46,525 nucleotides of DNA from Thermoanaerobacterales bacterium UBA4880 (GTDB taxonomy: Bacteria; Bacillota; Thermoanaerobacteria; Thermoanaerobacterales; UBA4877), in assembly GCA_002399285.1 (NCBI GenBank), contig DHDI01000015.1:15074-61598 (forward strand), written 5' to 3'. This document shows positions 9,846 to 18,642 of the stretch, piece by piece. Each line of letters begins with the position of its first letter. The first letter of the stretch is position 1. A model generated the notes under the pieces. That model was given only the letters and a program-made list of their open reading frames with translations. It had not been told where the DNA came from and ran no database searches. Both the position numbers and the translations under genes were made by a program.

Positions 9846-9848
9846 GCC

Positions 9849-10958
9849 TTATAAAACTTCGACCAGCTCATAATCCCTGGTTCCCATACCCAGTTCTTCC
9901 GCATAAGAAAGCTGCATATAGCCCTTTGTATCGGGATTTGCCGCTTCAAATTTATCCTGTCCCTCATGGTAGTGTCCGTCCAATATCGATCCCGACATGG
10001 CCGTAGCCTTGTTTACAAGATCAAGACTGGCCTGGTCTATGGCAACCGGATCAGTCGAAGCCAGTATGCCTATATCAGGCACTATGGGTGTGTCGCTCCA
10101 TGGTATGCAGTCGCACAGCGGAGATACATCCATTACGAAGTTTATAAATCCCATCCTGCCCTCCTTGCCCTTTACTGCACCGCATGCATACTCTACCATT
10201 CTCTCCACAAATTCATCCATTTTGGTGCCCCATTCGGGTTCGATCGCCCTGTCGGGGCAGAGTGGTATACACTCGCCGCAGCCTATGCATTTGTCCTGAT
10301 CTATGGAGATCCTGTGCTCCAGCACAGTGATCGCATCGGCCGGGCACCACCTGGCACATACGCGGCATGTCCTGCACTCGCTGACGGAATGAGGCTTTGC
10401 CGTCGAGTGCTGCTGTTGCTTACCTGAAACGGCGGCGCACCCCATACCCAGACTCTTAAGAGCACCGCCGAAGCCCGCCGTGTCATGCCCTTTAAAGTGT
10501 GCCAGTACGATCATCGACTGAGTGTGTGCTATATCGGATGATATCTTGACCTTATCAAAGTGTTTCTTGTTTATTTCCACTTCCACAAAATCCTGGCTGA
10601 ACATCCCGCCGGATATGATTATTGGCGCATTTACCACGGCATAGGCAAAGCCGTTCTCTATAGCCGTATTTAAATGATCTATGCTGTTGTTCCTGCTGCC
10701 TTTATATAAGGTATTGGCATCGGTCAAGAACGGCTTGCCCTTATACTTCTTTATTCTGTTTACTACTTCTCTTACATATATGGGATTTAAAAAAGCAGTG
10801 TTCCCCTTCTCACCGAAATGCATCTTTACCGCCGTAGGTTCGTTGGGAATAATTACGTTCTTAAAACCGGCCACCTCAAACAGCATGCCCACCTTATTTA
10901 TAAGGCTTGTAGCACGCGAGGTAGACCTCAAATTAGCAAAATACACCTTTGATCTCAT
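9849..10958 (-). CDS. DUF362-family protein with two [4Fe-4S] motifs
   Basis: A 369-residue protein of the DUF362 family with a ferredoxin insert. Two cluster motifs follow one another: CRTCRVCARWCP and CIGCGECIPLCP. The family is widespread in anaerobes; its reaction is not known, and an electron-transfer role is inferred only from the cluster motifs. The frame extends to 11102, but that part lies over the glycine-rich end of the TPM gene and reads as low-complexity Ala/Glu. The ATG at 10958, behind a GGGAGAG site, gives MRSKVYFANLRS, a typical start for the family. It follows the TPM gene by 22 bases, so cotranscription is likely. Confidence 0.88.
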   Translation of the reverse strand: MRSKVYFANLRSTSRATSLINKVGMLFEVAGFKNVIIPNEPTAVKMHFGEKGNTAFLNPIYVREVVNRIKKYKGKPFLTDANTLYKGSRNNSIDHLNTAIENGFAYAVVNAPIIISGGMFSQDFVEVEINKKHFDKVKISSDIAHTQSMIVLAHFKGHDTAGFGGALKSLGMGCAAVSGKQQQHSTAKPHSVSECRTCRVCARWCPADAITVLEHRISIDQDKCIGCGECIPLCPDRAIEPEWGTKMDEFVERMVEYACGAVKGKEGRMGFINFVMDVSPLCDCIPWSDTPIVPDIGILASTDPVAIDQASLDLVNKATAMSGSILDGHYHEGQDKFEAANPDTKGYMQLSYAEELGMGTRDYELVEVL

Positions 10959-10980
10959 TCTCTCCCGTCCTCTCCTGTAA

Positions 10981-11796
10981 TTATCTGCTTGCTCCGCCGC
11001 CTCCGGAAGAGCCTCCGCCGAAGCCACCCCCACCGGAAGAACCGCCGCCTCCGAATCCGCCGCCAAAGCCGCCTCCGCCAAATCCACCCGGGCCCGGCCC
11101 AAAGCCTCCGAATCCGCCCCACCAGATATTCCGTCTTACAGCTCTTCTGCCTCTTCCGCCGCCAAACGGGAAGAAAGCCAGTATCAAAATTATTATCAAT
11201 AATATGGTGCCATAATCTATCCTATTCTCCGAAGGTTCATTTGAGACACTGGGCATAGATTTCAATCCTTCAATATCCAGGTCATATTCATCGGCCACCT
11301 GTTTCGCTATCGCCATATAGCCGTCCGTTATCCCTTCGGAATAATCGTCCTCATCCCACCGCGGCAGGACATAATCATCCAGTATCCTGCCTGCCACGGA
11401 GTCGGGTATAGCTCCTTCCAATCCGTATCCAACCTGTATCCTGACTCTGCCGCTGATGTCCTGCATCATATTCTTCTTATTTACCACAAGCAAAACACCG
11501 TTGTTCTTTTCTTTATTCCCTATGCCCCACTGTCTGAAAAGATCCAGGGCATAGTCCTCTATAGGGTAGTCGCCCGTATCATCCACCGTTACCACCACTA
11601 TCTGCGCACCGCTGGCATCATCTATGCTTTTCCCCAGCGAACGCATCTCCGATTCATCGGCATCATCAATGATACCGGCATAATCATACACATAGCCGAT
11701 CGTTTCCGGTTTGGGGGGAATGGACGGCGCTGTGTATGATACCGCAGGTATGACTATGAACAATATCAATAACAGCGGCAGCAGTTTTTTTTTCAT
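10981..11796 (-). CDS. TPM-domain membrane protein with glycine-rich tail (YgcG-like)
   Basis: A 271-residue secreted and membrane-anchored protein. A signal peptide covers residues 1-22, then comes a TPM domain (GYVYDYAGIIDDADE onward), a transmembrane helix near 193-211, a short basic stretch and a tail made almost only of Gly, Ser and Phe. TPM proteins have been linked to photosystem II repair in plants and to phosphatase activity, but the bacterial YgcG-type role is unsettled. The ATG overlaps the lemA stop by one base (TAATG), so the two are coupled. LemA plus TPM is a recurring bacterial pair. Confidence 0.9.
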   Translation of the reverse strand: MKKKLLPLLLILFIVIPAVSYTAPSIPPKPETIGYVYDYAGIIDDADESEMRSLGKSIDDASGAQIVVVTVDDTGDYPIEDYALDLFRQWGIGNKEKNNGVLLVVNKKNMMQDISGRVRIQVGYGLEGAIPDSVAGRILDDYVLPRWDEDDYSEGITDGYMAIAKQVADEYDLDIEGLKSMPSVSNEPSENRIDYGTILLIIILILAFFPFGGGRGRRAVRRNIWWGGFGGFGPGPGGFGGGGFGGGFGGGGSSGGGGFGGGSSGGGGASR

Positions 11797-12374
11797 TATT
11801 TACCACTCCCGGAAAAGTCGACCTTAGGTACCTCTTTTGCACCCTCTTCCGCTTGGAAGTATTGTTTCTGTTCAAATCCAAACATTCCCGACACAGTCGA
11901 TGTAGGGAACCGCCTGATCTTCGTATTGTATGACTTGACCGCATTATTATAGTCCATCCTGGCCACTGCTATCCTGTTCTCCGTACCCGCAAGTTCGTCC
12001 TGCAGCGACCTGAAGTTGGCATCCGCTTTTAATTCCGGATAAGCCTCGGATATGGCAAGCAGTCTTCCCAAGGCACCGGTAAGTTCCTGGTTTGCCTGAG
12101 CCGCATCTCCCACGCTGCCGGCCGAAAGAAGCTTTGATCTGGCCTCATTCACACTGTCAAATACCGCCTGCTCATGGGCCGCATATCCCTTTACGGTCTC
12201 CACCAAATTGGGTATCAGATCGGCACGTCTCTGAAGCTGATTGTCCACCTGGCTCCACATGCTGTTTACATTCTCCTCCGCAGCGACGAGATTGTTATAC
12301 ATACCAAATACGTAACCCACAAGTCCCACCGCCATAACTACGACCACAATAAGCACTATAAGTGATTTTTTCAA
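11796..12374 (-). CDS. lemA: LemA family protein
   Basis: A 192-residue protein with an N-terminal membrane anchor (residues 4-24) and a helical extracytoplasmic domain. The signature NSMWSQVDNQLQRRADLIPN and the later LVETVKGYAAHE are diagnostic of LemA. The function is not established. The start is TTG at 12374-12372, preceded at seven bases by GAGGAGG; no ATG is better placed. It is the first gene of lemA-TPM-DUF362 and has a plausible sigma-A promoter 23-52 bases upstream. Confidence 0.93.
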   Translation of the reverse strand: MKKSLIVLIVVVVMAVGLVGYVFGMYNNLVAAEENVNSMWSQVDNQLQRRADLIPNLVETVKGYAAHEQAVFDSVNEARSKLLSAGSVGDAAQANQELTGALGRLLAISEAYPELKADANFRSLQDELAGTENRIAVARMDYNNAVKSYNTKIRRFPTSTVSGMFGFEQKQYFQAEEGAKEVPKVDFSGSGK

Positions 12375-12396
12375 TTGCTTGCCTCCTCTCGTTTCT

Positions 12397-12426
12397 ATTA
12401 TATATGATTAATCCCGAATAATACAA
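12397..12426 (-). promoter_or_regulatory. Probable sigma-A promoter of lemA
   Basis: On the minus strand TTGTAT (12426-12421) and TATAAT (12402-12397) are 18 bases apart, upstream of the lemA ribosome binding site. The -10 is a perfect match; the -35 is moderate. Confidence 0.5.
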
Positions 12427-12433
12427 CCGCTGC

Positions 12434-12487
12434 AAAAAAAATACCTGCCGTGGGAAGCCGTCATAAAGATCGTCCGCCCCGCAGGTA
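12434..12487 (-). terminator. Rho-independent terminator after etfA
   Basis: TACCTGC and GCAGGTA form the base of a GC-rich hairpin downstream of the etfA stop, followed on the minus strand by eight T residues. This closes the butyryl-CoA operon. Confidence 0.8.
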
Positions 12488-12514
12488 CTTCTCATCAATT
12501 ATATACAGTGACAA

Positions 12515-13525
12515 TTACGATGCCGATGAGTCTTCTCCTCTTTCATTTTTTATCTCATCGATCAAAACGGGTATCACCTTATAGAGGTCCCCAACTATGG
12601 CATAATCCGCAATCTTGAATATGGGAGCGTTGGGGTCCTTGTTTATAGCCACGATAGTCCGGGAGCCGCTCATTCCGGCCAGGTGCTGTATTGCTCCGCT
12701 TATACCGCATGCCACATAGAGCTCCGGCCTCACCGTCTTTCCCGTCTGGCCGACCTGATGATCGCTGCTTATCCAGCCCGAATCCACGGCCGCGCGAGAT
12801 GCGCCGACTACGCCGCCCAGAGCGTCAGCCAGCTGTTCTATCAGCTTAAATCCATCTGGAGACTTGAGTCCGCGTCCGCCTGATACGATGATCTTGGCCT
12901 CCTCCAGGTTCACTATTTGTTTTGCTTCCTTTACTATCTGGACCACCTTTGTCCTGATGTCCTCATCGGTAATGTGCGCGTCGAACATTATAACTTCACC
13001 CTTGCGGTTAGCATCGGGGACGAGTTTTTCCATAACTCCCGGCCTTACCGTGGCCATCTGCGGTCTCATCTCCGGGCACTTTATGGTAGCCATCAGATTG
13101 CCGCCAAAGGCAGGTCTTATCTGCAAAAGCAGGCCGTCTTCATCTATATCCAGTCCCGTACAGTCTGCCGTGAGTCCGGTGTGTACTCTGGACGCAACCC
13201 TAGGAGCCAAGTCTCTTCCTATCGTTGTGGCGCCGTATAATACTATCTCAGGGCTAAAATTCTTTATGATCTGTTCCATGATATTGGTATAGGCATCTGT
13301 CGTATACACATTAAACAGCGGGTTTTCAACCACATATACCTTGTCGGCACCGTGTTGTATCAAGCTCTCCGCCAGATGTCTTACCTTGTCTCCGGCGAGT
13401 ACGGCGCACACTTCACAGTTCTTTTTGTCCGCAAGTTTTCTTGCCGCACCCAGCAGCTCATAGGCCACATTCATTACCTTGCCGTCTCTCTGCTCGGCTA
13501 AAAGCCAAATATTTTTGCTCTCCAC
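12515..13525 (-). CDS. etfA: Electron transfer flavoprotein, alpha subunit
   Basis: A 336-residue FAD-binding subunit that accepts or passes electrons for the butyryl-CoA dehydrogenase encoded two genes upstream. The C-terminal FAD domain is clear: SGGRGLKSPDGF, ASRAAVDSGW, QVGQTGKTVRPELYVACGISG and the closing AINKDPNAPIFKIADYAIVGD. In clostridia, Bcd-Etf complexes may bifurcate electrons from NADH to crotonyl-CoA and ferredoxin; sequence reading alone does not prove this here. The start is GTG behind GAGGAGG. It is the last gene of the operon, 13 bases after etfB, and is followed by a terminator. Confidence 0.96.
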   Translation of the reverse strand: MESKNIWLLAEQRDGKVMNVAYELLGAARKLADKKNCEVCAVLAGDKVRHLAESLIQHGADKVYVVENPLFNVYTTDAYTNIMEQIIKNFSPEIVLYGATTIGRDLAPRVASRVHTGLTADCTGLDIDEDGLLLQIRPAFGGNLMATIKCPEMRPQMATVRPGVMEKLVPDANRKGEVIMFDAHITDEDIRTKVVQIVKEAKQIVNLEEAKIIVSGGRGLKSPDGFKLIEQLADALGGVVGASRAAVDSGWISSDHQVGQTGKTVRPELYVACGISGAIQHLAGMSGSRTIVAINKDPNAPIFKIADYAIVGDLYKVIPVLIDEIKNERGEDSSAS

Positions 13526-13538
13526 GTTAAATCCCTCC

Positions 13539-14324
13539 TCAGATAAGATGTCTTTGTTTTAATCTCTGTGCCAACTGACCGCAGCAATCCTTCGGATTGC
13601 CCGTAAAGACCTCTCCGCTCCTTTGCGTATCCGGCGTCTCGGTGGAGACGACCTTTGTGGGAGAACCCTTAAGCCCCAGCTCTCCATTATCGAGCTTAAG
13701 ATCATCGTTGGTAATGGTTTTGATTTCAGCCTGATAAGCATCAAATATACCGCTCATAGACGGATAGCGGGGTTTATTTGCCTCTTTGACTATAGTAAGC
13801 AGTGCGGGTGTCGACAATTCTATGATCTCGTGCCCATTCTCTATCGCCCTTGATACCGTCAGCTTATTCCCCGTAACCTCTACTTCCTTGACATAGGTCA
13901 CCTGGGGTATACCAAGCTGTTCAGCTGTTTGCGGCCCTACCTGCGCAGTGTCGCCGTCAATAGCCTGCCTGCCGCAGAGTACAAGGTCACAGTCTGGGAA
14001 AACTTTCTTTATGGCAGTTGAAAGCGCCTTTGCAGTGGCATAGGTATCGGCTCCGGCAAATGCCCTGTCCGTCATCAGATAGCATTCGTCCGCACCCATC
14101 GCCATGGCTTCCCTCAATGCGACGTCGGCCTGCGGCGGCCCCATCGTAACTACATTGACCTTACAGCCGTATTTTTGCTTTAATGTCAACGCCATTTCTA
14201 TGGCATTTTTGTCTTCGGGATTTATGATACTCGGCACACCCTGCCTTATCAGCGTCTTTGTCACAGGATCGATCCTGACCTCATTGGTGTCCGGTACCTG
14301 TTTGATCAAAACAACTATGTTCAT
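13539..14324 (-). CDS. etfB: Electron transfer flavoprotein, beta subunit
   Basis: A 261-residue partner of EtfA. The N-terminus MNIVVLIKQVPDTNEVRID and the segment CGRQAIDGDTAQVGPQTAEQLG, which carries the nucleotide-binding loop, identify EtfB. In bifurcating Etfs this subunit holds the second flavin; distinguishing residues would need an alignment. It lies 18 bases from bcd and 13 bases from etfA, with AAGGAGG before its ATG. Confidence 0.96.
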   Translation of the reverse strand: MNIVVLIKQVPDTNEVRIDPVTKTLIRQGVPSIINPEDKNAIEMALTLKQKYGCKVNVVTMGPPQADVALREAMAMGADECYLMTDRAFAGADTYATAKALSTAIKKVFPDCDLVLCGRQAIDGDTAQVGPQTAEQLGIPQVTYVKEVEVTGNKLTVSRAIENGHEIIELSTPALLTIVKEANKPRYPSMSGIFDAYQAEIKTITNDDLKLDNGELGLKGSPTKVVSTETPDTQRSGEVFTGNPKDCCGQLAQRLKQRHLI

Positions 14325-14342
14325 ATATACCGTCCTCCTTGT

Positions 14343-15479
14343 CTATAATAGACTGCCTGCAATAACCATCTTCTGGACCTCCGACGTGCCCTCATATATC
14401 TCCGTGATCTTTGCGTCTCTCATAAACCTCTCCACAGGATAATCCTTTATAAACCCATAGCCTCCGAAGATCTGAACGGCTTTGGTCGTCACATACATTG
14501 CCGCTTCCGATGCATAGATCTTTGCCATTGCGGCAGTAGAGGATTTCAACTTTTCCTGCTGTTTTTCCCACGCAGCATTGAATACAAGCAGTTTGGCAGC
14601 CTGCACCCTCGTAGCCATATCGGAGATGTACCACTGTATACCCTGGTATTTGCTGATCGGGCGTCCGAACTGCTGCCTCTCCTTAGCATATTTTATAGTC
14701 TCTTCCAGGGCAGCCTCCGCTATGCCCAGTGCCTGAGCCGCGATGCCTATCCTTCCTCCGTCCAACGTCTCCATGGCTATACCATATCCCTTGCCTTCCT
14801 TACCGAGCAGGTTTTCTTTGGGAACTATGCAGTCCTCAAATACAAGTTCGGCAGTACTTGAGGCACGTATACCCATTTTCTCCTCTATCTTGCCTATGGA
14901 AAATCCCTTAAAACCCTTTTCCACTATAAAGGCGCTTATGCCTCTCGTTCCCTTCGTCTTGTCGGTCATGGCAAAGACTATATAGATGTCTGCCTTTCCT
15001 CCGTTGGTTATGAATATCTTTGAGCCGTTCAGCACATAGTGATCATCCTCTAAAACTGCCGACGTCTGCTGAGATGCGGCATCCGTGCCCGCATTGGGTT
15101 CAGTCAGGGCAAAGGACCCCAGCTTTTCACCCTTTGCAAGAGGCGTGAGATATTTTTTCTTCTGCTCTTCATTTCCCCAATGGTACAGTGGATAGCATGA
15201 TAGGGATGTGTGCGCCGACAGGATCACCCCTGTGGAAGCACAGGCTTTGGACAATTCCTCCACGGCGATGATATAGCTTATATAGTCACCGCCTGCACCG
15301 CCGTATTCCTTTGGATAGGGTATGCCCATGAGATGCATGTCTGCCATCTTGTGTACAATTTCCCACGGAAATTCCTCCGTGATATCCCTGTCATCGGCGC
15401 CCGGAGCAACCTCGTTTTTGGCAAACTCGCTTACTACTTTTTTTACCATTTCTTGTTGCTTAGTAAACGAAAAGTCCAT
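14343..15479 (-). CDS. bcd: Butyryl-CoA (short-chain acyl-CoA) dehydrogenase
   Basis: A 378-residue flavoenzyme that reduces crotonyl-CoA to butyryl-CoA using electrons from EtfAB. The FAD/substrate segment FALTEPNAGTDA, the central KIFITNGGKAD and the C-terminal IYEGTSE with the probable catalytic base (about Glu363) are all present. Full length for the family. It is preceded by a 150-base gap after thl holding a perfect hairpin, and followed closely by etfB and etfA. Substrate preference is inferred from the operon, since short-chain members resemble one another. Confidence 0.94.
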   Translation of the reverse strand: MDFSFTKQQEMVKKVVSEFAKNEVAPGADDRDITEEFPWEIVHKMADMHLMGIPYPKEYGGAGGDYISYIIAVEELSKACASTGVILSAHTSLSCYPLYHWGNEEQKKKYLTPLAKGEKLGSFALTEPNAGTDAASQQTSAVLEDDHYVLNGSKIFITNGGKADIYIVFAMTDKTKGTRGISAFIVEKGFKGFSIGKIEEKMGIRASSTAELVFEDCIVPKENLLGKEGKGYGIAMETLDGGRIGIAAQALGIAEAALEETIKYAKERQQFGRPISKYQGIQWYISDMATRVQAAKLLVFNAAWEKQQEKLKSSTAAMAKIYASEAAMYVTTKAVQIFGGYGFIKDYPVERFMRDAKITEIYEGTSEVQKMVIAGSLL

Positions 15480-15517
15480 TATAATACCTCCTTGTCTGTT
15501 TTTATATCAATTAATAA

Positions 15518-15536
15518 GGCTGCATTGAATGCAGCC
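15518..15536 (-). other. Hairpin in the thl-bcd gap
   Basis: GGCTGCATT and AATGCAGCC are perfect complements around one base, folding as a seven-base stem with a five-base loop. It is followed on the minus strand by TTATTAATTG, a weak T-tract. It may be an RNA processing or stabilising site, or a partial terminator dividing crt-hbd-thl from bcd-etfBA. The rest of the 150-base gap shows no gene. Confidence 0.5.
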
Positions 15537-15629
15537 CAATCAATCAATTTAACATTAGGCTAAAAAATAAGTTCCACGGTCAGCCGTCTCATAGGATCGC
15601 CCGCCGTTCATCCGATATCTTCTCTAAAA

Positions 15630-16808
15630 CTATCTTTCAACGACCATGGCGCAGGCCTGGCCGCCGCCTATGCAGAGCGTAGCCAGCCCATACTTTGAAT
15701 TTCTCTTCTGCATCTCATATAACAGCGTCACCAATATCCTGCAGCCGGATGCTCCGATAGGATGTCCCAGCGCGACTGCTCCGCCGTTTACGTTTACCCT
15801 ATCCATCGGCAATTTGAGCTCTCTTGCCACGGCCACGGCCTGTGCGGCAAAGGCTTCATTGGCCTCTATGAGGTCCATGTCATTTACCGTGAGACCTGCT
15901 CTCTCCATGGCCTTCCTCGTGGCATATATAGGCGCTACCCCCATTATGCTGGGATCTACTCCCGCAGTACCGTATGACCTTATTTTCGCCATCGGCTTGA
16001 GCCCCATGCTCTTCGCCTTTTCTTCAGACATGAGCACGACCACGGCTGCGCCGTCATTTATTCCCGATGCGTTGCCGGCCGTTACCGTGCCTCCCTGTTT
16101 AAAAGCAGGTTTTAACTTGGCCAGGCCCTCGTATGTGGAGCCATGCCTCGGAAATTCGTCCTCTTTAAAGATTATGGGGTCGCCCTTCCTCTGCGGTATT
16201 TCCACAGGCACTATCTCATCGTCAAATCTTCCTTCTTTCTGCGCCTTCTCCGTCTTTTGCTGGCTTTCCAACGAAAACCTGTCCTGATCCTCTCTGGTTA
16301 TATTATACTTCTCCGCAACATTCTCTGCCGTTATTCCCATTTTATACTGATTGAATACGTCAGTCAATCCATCATATTCCATTTCGTCGACTATTTTACC
16401 GTCGTCGACCTTGTATCCCCAGCGGGCATTATTCAGAAGATACGGCGCCCTGCTCATGTTCTCCATTCCTCCCGCCACGATGACGTCGGCATCGCCCAGC
16501 ATTATTGCCTGTGCTCCCAATATCACGGCTTTTAATCCTGAACCGCATACCTTGTTTATGGTCATGGACGGGACCTCAACCGGCACGCCTGCTTTAATTG
16601 CAGCCTGTCTTGCCGGGTTTTGGCCCAAACCTGCCTGCAGGACGTTGCCGAGTATTACCTCGTTCACATCCTCCGGCTTGCAGTTTGCCCTCTTCAAAGC
16701 CTCTTTGATCACGATGGCTCCCATGTCGGTCGCGGGTATTGATGTAAATGCACCTCCGAACTTGCCTACGGCTGTTCTTGCAGCGCTTACGATAACTACG
16801 TTATTCAT
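15630..16808 (-). CDS. thlA: Acetyl-CoA acetyltransferase (thiolase)
   Basis: A 392-residue biosynthetic thiolase that condenses two acetyl-CoA into acetoacetyl-CoA, the entry to the butyrate pathway. The catalytic triad is visible: Cys88 in NKVCGSG, His349 in GHPIGASG and Cys379 in CIGGGQA. Length and motifs are canonical. It lies 14 bases after hbd. Its place inside the crt operon differs from Clostridium acetobutylicum, where thlA is separate. Confidence 0.96.
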   Translation of the reverse strand: MNNVVIVSAARTAVGKFGGAFTSIPATDMGAIVIKEALKRANCKPEDVNEVILGNVLQAGLGQNPARQAAIKAGVPVEVPSMTINKVCGSGLKAVILGAQAIMLGDADVIVAGGMENMSRAPYLLNNARWGYKVDDGKIVDEMEYDGLTDVFNQYKMGITAENVAEKYNITREDQDRFSLESQQKTEKAQKEGRFDDEIVPVEIPQRKGDPIIFKEDEFPRHGSTYEGLAKLKPAFKQGGTVTAGNASGINDGAAVVVLMSEEKAKSMGLKPMAKIRSYGTAGVDPSIMGVAPIYATRKAMERAGLTVNDMDLIEANEAFAAQAVAVARELKLPMDRVNVNGGAVALGHPIGASGCRILVTLLYEMQKRNSKYGLATLCIGGGQACAMVVER

Positions 16809-16822
16809 TGATAGGCCTCCTT

Positions 16823-17671
16823 CTATTTTGAGTAATCATAGAATCCCTTGCCCGTTTTCCTTCCAAGCAGTCCGCCTCTTACCATCTTCCTCAGCAGCGG
16901 GTGCGGTCTGTACTTGGAGTCTCCAAACTCATTATACAGTACCTCCATTATGGCCAGGCATACGTCGTTGCCTATCATATCAGCCAGAGCGAGAGGCCCT
17001 ATCGGGTGATTGGCACCCAGTTTCATGGCATTGTCTATATCCTCTGCGCTGGCTACCCCATCCGCCAATATGCCTATGGCCTCGTTTATCATGGGTATCA
17101 ATATCCTGTTTACGATAAAGCCGGGGGCTTCATTGACTTTTACCGGTGTCTTGCCGAGATCCTGCGCCAGTGCGAATACTGTGTCAAAGGTCTCGTCCGA
17201 CGTTGCTATCCCCTTAGTCACCTCCACCAGTTTCATAACCGGAACGGGATTGAAAAAGTGCATGCCTATTACCTTGTCCGGCCGTGATGTGGCGCTGGCT
17301 ATCTCGGTGATGGAGAGCGAGGAGGTATTCGACGCAAGAATGGCATTCGCTGGCAGCAGCTCATCGAGCTCCTTGAACACCTGTTTTTTCAGGTTCATAT
17401 CCTCCAAGACTGCCTCAATGGCAAACTCGGCGTCCTTTGCATCCTTTAGATCCGTTATGCCGTGTATGCGTCCCAGTATTGCATTTCTCTCCTCGTCGGT
17501 CTTTCTGCCCTTAGATACGTCCCTGTCCAGGTTCTTAGTAATGATTCCTATGCCTCTGTCCACAAACTTTTGATCCACATCTCTCAGATATACCTCGAAG
17601 CCTCCCTGAGCAAAGGCCTGGCCTATGCCCGATCCCATGGTGCCCGCTCCTATAACGCAGACTTTTTTCAT
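16823..17671 (-). CDS. hbd: 3-hydroxybutyryl-CoA dehydrogenase
   Basis: A 282-residue NAD(P)H-dependent enzyme reducing acetoacetyl-CoA to 3-hydroxybutyryl-CoA. The Rossmann loop GAGTMGSG is at residues 8-15, and the catalytic His138 is in [13 protein letters not shown] with the partner Glu150. The C-terminal helical domain includes [12 protein letters not shown]. It lies 60 bases after crt and is followed directly by thl. The acidic Asp31 at the end of the second beta strand suggests NADH over NADPH, an inference only. Confidence 0.96.
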   Translation of the reverse strand: MKKVCVIGAGTMGSGIGQAFAQGGFEVYLRDVDQKFVDRGIGIITKNLDRDVSKGRKTDEERNAILGRIHGITDLKDAKDAEFAIEAVLEDMNLKKQVFKELDELLPANAILASNTSSLSITEIASATSRPDKVIGMHFFNPVPVMKLVEVTKGIATSDETFDTVFALAQDLGKTPVKVNEAPGFIVNRILIPMINEAIGILADGVASAEDIDNAMKLGANHPIGPLALADMIGNDVCLAIMEVLYNEFGDSKYRPHPLLRKMVRGGLLGRKTGKGFYDYSK

Positions 17672-17731
17672 ATAGATCCCCCCTGTTTTTTTATTTTTTA
17701 CACCTATTGGTGAATAAATACTTTGCCAATT

Positions 17732-18511
17732 TCAAATATTTTTGAATTGAGCCCTGCGCTTTTCAATAAAGGCACCCATGCCTTCCTTCTGATCTTCAGT
17801 GGAAAAACACAGTCCGAACACCTCCGCCTCATAGGCCATTCCGGTATTAATGTCGACCTCCGTCCCCTTATTTATGGCCTGTTTGGCAAGCTTTATGGCT
17901 ATGGGAGCGTTGGATGCCATTTTCATAGCCAGCGCCTGTGCTTCTTCCATCAGTTTATCCGGCTCGACCACCTTGTTTACCAAGCCTACCCTCAAGGCTT
18001 CCTGAGCATTTATCGGAGCCCCGGTAAAAATAAGTTCTTTGGCAGCGGCCGGGCCGACTGCCCTTGCAAGCCGCTGTGTACCTGCAAAACCAGGCGTGAT
18101 CCCCAGAGTGACCTCCGGCTGACCGATCTTCGCCTTGCTGCTAGCTATCCTTATGTCACAGGCAAGAGAAAGCTCACACCCGCCGCCCAGGGCGAAACCG
18201 TTGATAGCCGCTATGGTCGGTATCGGTAGGTCCTGAAGTTCGGCAAATACCCTCTGCCCCAAAACAGAAAACTCTCTGCCCTCCATGGCGTTCTTGTCCT
18301 TCATCTCGGTTATGTCCGCCCCGGCAACAAACGCCTTGTCGCCGCCGCCGGTCACTATCAGTACCCTTACATCCTTGTCGCCGTGCACCTCGTTTAAAGC
18401 TTCCTTCAATTCACACAGCGTTTTGGTGTTTAGAGCATTTAAAGCTTTAGGCCTGCTGATGGTCAGAACGGCTATGCCTCCTTCCTTTTTAAGTAAAATA
18501 CTTTCCCACAT
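17732..18511 (-). CDS. crt: 3-hydroxybutyryl-CoA dehydratase (crotonase)
   Basis: A 259-residue crotonase that dehydrates 3-hydroxybutyryl-CoA to crotonyl-CoA. The oxyanion-hole segments FVAGADI (61-67) and FALGGG (106-111) and the two catalytic glutamates, Glu113 in GGCELSLACD and Glu133 in GQPEVTLG, are all present. It is the first gene of the butyryl-CoA operon, with GGAGAGGT before its ATG, and sits directly behind the promoter with the Rex-like operator. Confidence 0.95.
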   Translation of the reverse strand: MWESILLKKEGGIAVLTISRPKALNALNTKTLCELKEALNEVHGDKDVRVLIVTGGGDKAFVAGADITEMKDKNAMEGREFSVLGQRVFAELQDLPIPTIAAINGFALGGGCELSLACDIRIASSKAKIGQPEVTLGITPGFAGTQRLARAVGPAAAKELIFTGAPINAQEALRVGLVNKVVEPDKLMEEAQALAMKMASNAPIAIKLAKQAINKGTEVDINTGMAYEAEVFGLCFSTEDQKEGMGAFIEKRRAQFKNI

Positions 18512-18565
18512 TCATACCTCTCCTCTCAAAATATAATTTATATAAAAGATAGTTTCCCCACTAAT

Positions 18566-18594
18566 ATGATAACACATTTCTTACTAGTTGTTAA
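18566..18594 (-). promoter_or_regulatory. Promoter of the crt-hbd-thl-bcd-etfBA operon
   Basis: On the minus strand TTAACA (18594-18589) and TATCAT (18571-18566) are 17 bases apart, 55 bases upstream of the crt ATG. It is a good sigma-A promoter and the only clear one ahead of the six genes. Confidence 0.75.
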
Positions 18595-18605
18595 TAATTT
18601 ATCAA
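18588..18605. promoter_or_regulatory. Rex-type redox operator
   Basis: TTGTTAATAATTTATCAA matches the clostridial Rex pattern TTGTTAA-N4-TTAACAA with one mismatch. It covers the -35 of the crt promoter, so bound Rex would block RNA polymerase. Rex leaves DNA when NADH/NAD+ is high, and in Clostridium acetobutylicum it controls the homologous crt operon. The rex gene itself is not in the window. Confidence 0.8.
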
Positions 18606-18642
18606 AAAAAGATCACCCCATTAATATGAGGCAATCTTTTTT
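18604..18642 (-). terminator. Terminator after the polysaccharide deacetylase
   Basis: AAAAAAGAT and its complement flank an imperfect GC-containing stem, followed on the minus strand by seven T residues. The last codons and stop of the deacetylase lie inside the stem, and the T-tract borders the Rex-like site. Confidence 0.65.

Noticed and set aside
10959..11102. N-terminal extension of the DUF362 protein
   Set aside because: It overlaps the TPM gene end and is low-complexity; the ATG at 10958 has a proper binding site and family N-terminus.
10949..11215. Proline-rich frame on the plus strand
   Set aside because: It is the complement of the glycine-rich TPM tail and has no ribosome binding site.
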